Source: Nicotiana tabacum
Taxonomy: Eukaryota; Streptophyta; Magnoliopsida; Solanales; Solanaceae
Direction of reading: 5' to 3'
NCBI RefSeq assembly: GCF_000715075.1
Contig: NC_134089.1
Span: 68,492,697-68,556,696, forward strand
Length of the DNA: 64,000 nucleotides
In this document: positions 60,801 to 64,000 of the stretch, in pieces
Position numbering within the stretch: the stretch's first letter is position 1
Layout: every line of letters begins with the position of its first letter
Program-made: the position numbers and the translations under genes
Notes under the pieces: generated by a model
Databases searched by the model: none
The model's input: the letters and a program-made list of their open reading frames with translations, nothing else
Told to the model about the DNA's origin: nothing

Positions 60801-62030
60801 TGAGAACACTTCGATAAAAGTCTGCTAGGCCCTGATCCTGCCACTGATTCGGACAAACCCATAGATCTGAATCCTAGGGCTCTTGAGGTTCGATTTGGGA
60901 ACCGTTCAATCCCAGTCAGATTCGAACGGAACCAAAGCCACTCCGGGGGTGAGGGAGGTCAGGAGGGGTTGTGGTGTGAGTTTGGGGTCAATCGGTGTAG
61001 ATCTAGTTTTTGCTCGAATCTTCGTTCGAAGATTCGAGAAGCTACGGGTTGATTCGAGGTGAACGGTTAACGGATTTGTGTTCAGGGTGGTTGGGTGCAT
61101 CGGGGATGTTACTTTGGTGGTCATCGGAACCATGGTTACTGGGCTCACGGGGGAAAAACTAAGCTGCTAAGGGTTTGAGAGGAAAAGGGGCCCTGGGGAA
61201 GATGGTGAACAGTGGCTGAAGGGGGGGGTGCGGCTTGGGGCGTGGGGGTAAGGGTCGAGTTTATATATGTATTGAGGGTTTAGATCCTGGCCATTGGATC
61301 AATTGAGACCAAGGGCCAGGATCTACTCATTGAGGAGAGACGACGTCGTTCGGGAGCTGATAGTGGGTTAAGACCGGGTAGGGGATTGGATCGGGTCATG
61401 TTTGACGGGTTTAGAGGAGGGCCTGGATCCGTTGGATCAATGGGGTTGGACGGCTTAGATCATTTTGCCTGAAACGATGTCGTTGAGGCGAGTTGAACAG
61501 CCTGATCTAGACCGTTCGTTTGAATCAGATCAACGGCTTTGGTAGGGACGCCGATACGACGTCGTTTGAGTCCGTGTTTGGGCAGGCTCATCTTGGACTG
61601 GATCAGTATTTTGGTCTTGGGCCTTGCTTCGGGGCCCAAATCAGATTTTCCTTTTCCCCTTTCTCTTTTTTTTTCAATTTAAACAAAAATTCCTAAAACA
61701 ATGTAAAAATTAAAACAAACCTACACACATATTGAGTGACACCCACAACGATAAACACACATAAATGGACAATAAAATAAAAATGGTTAGATCACAGCTT
61801 AGAACGAACGATGCACACATACATATATTTTTTTTTTTTATGAATTTTCTTTTAACGACAGGCATTTTGTATTTTTGTTTGATAATGACTAGATGTAAAA
61901 TGGAAAGACCCCCAAATGACCAACAACACATGTTACGGAAAGATCGAAAAATTGTATAGCGAAGCCATTTGCCACTATTTTTATTTTCTTTTGGAGCGAT
62001 TGTCCGTGGAGCAAAAATCACGTGCTTACA
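57808..62030 (-). mobile_element. 3' LTR of right Ogre/Tat element
   Basis: A 4223-bp LTR. On the minus strand it begins TGTAAGCACGTGATTTTTGC (62030) right after the PPT and ends GGTGTGACA (57808). It shares its last about 300 bp with the left Ogre LTR (3397-5592). It contains a direct duplication (58165-58780) and repeated ACGACGTCGTT near 61325-61565. The outer end lies inside LINE ORF1 (would-be target copy TTATG, 57803-57807). ORFs inside (for example 61710-62120) are chance. Confidence 0.8.
58165..58780. repeat. Direct duplication of ~310 bp inside Ogre LTR
   Basis: 58165-58470 and 58475-58780 share TCAATGTACCCGTG, GACTCCGTTGAGATTTGGA, TTTGGGTCACAT, TGTGCACCCGAGTTTA, AAGGCGCG and GGGCCC..GC blocks in the same order. 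They are diverged, so the duplication is old. Confidence 0.75.
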
Positions 62031-62044
62031 GCTGCCCCTCTTTG
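62031..62044 (-). promoter_or_regulatory. Polypurine tract of right Ogre/Tat element
   Basis: On the minus strand CAAAGAGGGGCAGC directly precedes the LTR start TGTAAG. It primes plus-strand synthesis and fixes the element's orientation and LTR boundary. Confidence 0.78.
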
Positions 62045-62764
62045 CACGAAGACACGAAGGGTTTTCGCGCAAAGATAAAGCGAGCAATTTTTGCCTGTCC
62101 GAATACTCCGTGTGAAGCATTTTTTGAAAAAGATTTGACCGAACCTTCGCTTCAGAGGTTTCCTACATATCCTGGGCTGAACAGGAATCAGGTCAATGTA
62201 GTTCGGGAAATTTTGGTAGCTGGGACTACCGTGTGACCGTAGTGTTTGCTGTTGTTGTGCGCTATTGTATGCTGCTGTAAGATGCTACTGCTCAACCGAT
62301 CTCCCCGTTACATTGCTCTAAAAGGAAAAGCAAGAAGCTAAGCTAGACTGAGGATCCTGAAATCTTATCCATCTTCAACTTGTTCTTGTTGCCTTGCTTT
62401 CTTGTCGGCTAACGCTTTCCTCCGATGCCTTTATCTTGTGACTTTGGGAGATGATGCTGGTCCTTTGCTGACGTTTGAATGCCAGTTTTCATCACTTTGC
62501 TTGATCCGCTGGGGACATGGCTTTCTTCTTTAAATCTTCCAATGGTTTCTTCAGTGGTATGTTTCTTCATCAGCATCATCATACTAGGCATGCTACAACG
62601 TTCCCGAACTGCTTCTTTTGAGACGCGTTCCTTTTCCTTTTGAATTGCGCGCTTGCCTCTGCAGTTGTCTGCTTATGGGGATTTTATTGTTTCCCGTTTG
62701 GGCATCTCTGTTGTACCCATCCGTCTTCAGGTGGGGTGACTGATTCCAAAATCTAGAGCTAAAA
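62045..62764 (-). other. 3' untranslated part of right Ogre/Tat element
   Basis: Between the PPT and the tandem array. It contains a copy of the leader motif (TTTCCTACATATC..GAATCAGGTCAATGTAGTTCGG, about 62156-62208). A 60-codon minus ORF (62591-62409) has no domain. Probably non-coding. Confidence 0.55.
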
Positions 62765-63660
62765 GTATTCCCGCATTATACTGGTGGGCGACCTAGAACT
62801 TAAATGTATTCCCGCATTATACTGGCGGGCGACCTAGAACTTAAATGTATTCCCGCATTATACTGGTGGGCGACCTAGAACTTAAAAGTATTCCCGCATT
62901 ATACTGGTGGGCGACCTAGAACTCAAAAGTATTCCCGCATTATACTGGTGGGCGACCTAGAACTCAAAAGTATTCCCGCATTATACTGGTGGACGACCTA
63001 GAACTTAAAAGTATTCCCGCATTATACTGGTGGGCGACCTAGAACTTAAAAGTATTCCCGCATTATACTAGTGGGTGACCTAAAATGTATTCCCGCATTA
63101 TACTGGCGGGCGACCTAGAACTTAAATGTATTCCCGCATTATACTGGTGGGCGACCTAGAACTTAAATGTATTCCCGCATTATACTGGTGGGCGACCTAG
63201 AACTTAAAAGTACTCCCGCATTATACTGGTGGGTGACCTAGAACTTAAATGTATTCCCGCATTATACTGGTGGGCGACCTAGAACTTAAAAGTATTCCCG
63301 CATTATACTGGTGGGTGACCTAGAACTTAAATGTATTCCCGCATTATACTGGTGGGCGACCTAGAACTTAAAAGTATTCCCGCATTATACTGGTGGGCGA
63401 CCTAGAACTTAAAAGTATTCCCGCATTATACTGGTGGGCGACCTAGAACTTAAATGTATTCCCGCATTATACTGGTGGGCGACCTAGAACTTAAAAGTAT
63501 TCCCGCATTATACTGGTGGGCGACCTAGAACTTAAAAGTATTCCCGCATTATACTGGTGGGTGACCTAGAACTTAAAAGTATTCCCGCATTATACTGGTG
63601 GGCGACCTAGAACTTAAAAGTATTCCCGCATTATACTGGTGGGCGACCTAGAACTTAAAA
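62765..63660. repeat. 22-unit 41-bp tandem array in Ogre/Tat 3' UTR
   Basis: Twenty-two head-to-tail copies of a 41-bp unit: GTATTCCCGCATTATACTGG then TGGGCGACCTAGAACTTAAAA. Copies alternate between TAAAAG and TAAATG junctions and have few other changes. One unit near 63060-63095 lacks about 6 bp. Position upstream of the PPT in a Tat-lineage element matches the known tandem repeats of hypervariable 3' UTRs, which can seed satellite DNA. High similarity suggests recent amplification. Confidence 0.92.
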
Positions 63661-64000
63661 GTATTTGCGATTGTTCCCCCGTTCTTCCGAGAAAATTTCG
63701 ACAATTGGCAGAAAATTTTCTGCCCCGGTTTTTGGTGACTTCCATGGCGTTGCATTTCGCTGCCATCATCAATTCCTTGTTCTCCTGCAACAGACAAAAG
63801 GCTTTAGTCAGTTTTAATTGTGGTGGTAGAGGGTGACTTTCCGGCGAGCAACTTTTCTCTCTTCCCCTTTTCCTGCTCTATGTCCCCATAATCGATTAAC
63901 GGGCAGAGTTGCCTGTTGGGGGTCTCTAGCCTGCTGGGGATTGGTTTTCAATTTATCCCCTTTTCTGCTTTCTCTTTAAACACATGATGTGGGAGTCTGC
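63661..64000 (-). other. Ogre/Tat internal sequence at the right edge
   Basis: Continues the internal region of the right element; no clear pol motif is visible in 340 bp. Confidence 0.4.

Noticed and set aside
61710..62120. 136-codon minus ORF near an LTR boundary
   Set aside because: It crosses the LTR start and polypurine tract of an Ogre-type element, so it cannot be a conserved gene.
62765..63660. CRISPR-like array appearance
   Set aside because: Units are full tandem repeats without unique spacers, in a plant retrotransposon 3' UTR.

Overview
The window is plant nuclear DNA, almost certainly from a large repeat-rich asterid genome. Solanaceae is the best guess, with Nicotiana favoured but not provable from sequence alone. 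The evidence is one GT-AG spliced host gene (cytosolic ribosomal protein RPL5, nine exons) surrounded by nested LTR retrotransposons, a Mu-like DNA transposon, an Au-type SINE and a LINE fragment. Apart from RPL5, I found no intact long coding region.

Layout. 1-5592: left-pointing Ogre/Tat-type Ty3 element (decayed gag, leader, PBS, 5' LTR) running off the left edge and inserted in an older LTR (remnant 5593-6598). 6599-27056: an older repeat-like sequence split by three insertions, each with an exact 5-bp target duplication: solo LTR A (8415-11345, ACAAC), solo LTR B (11828-14162, TACAT) and two-LTR element C (14498-24555, ATTAT). 27057-27532: another LTR 3' fragment. 28671-30137: left part of LTR E, cut by element D (30138-38836), whose 3' LTR is truncated next to the RPL5 promoter. 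39297-42584: RPL5, with an Au SINE in its last intron. 43444-52442: 9-kb Mutator-like element (MULE) with about 42-bp inverted ends and a probable 9-bp target duplication; it carries a rightward DUF1985/Ulp1-protease-like gene and a leftward mudrA transposase, both broken. 52452-56990: AT-rich repeats including a foldback. 57135-57807: LINE ORF1 (DUF4283 type) remnant, cut by a second left-pointing Ogre/Tat element whose 3' LTR (57808-62030), PPT and 22-unit 41-bp tandem array (62765-63660) fill the right end.

The most unusual signal is a shared modular design in the 2.3-3.1 kb LTRs of A, B, C, D and E. About 600-700 bp after the LTR start (1065 bp in E, which has a duplicated front) sits a 240-360 bp cassette of short palindromic words. 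The word differs by family: CCGCAGGTGCGG, TCGCAATTGCGA, TGCGGTCGCA, TCGCATTTGCGA or TTCGCGATCGCGAA. In A and C a TATA box follows directly. Splice-donor-like GGTAAGT sites come next in most copies, then a second family-specific tandem or hairpin repeat, then an acceptor-like pyrimidine-CAG block. C and D share a related 3.9-4.1 kb internal domain with no recognisable gag-pol, which resembles large non-autonomous (LARD-like) elements. I could not run alignments, so percent identities, ages and expression are not claimed.
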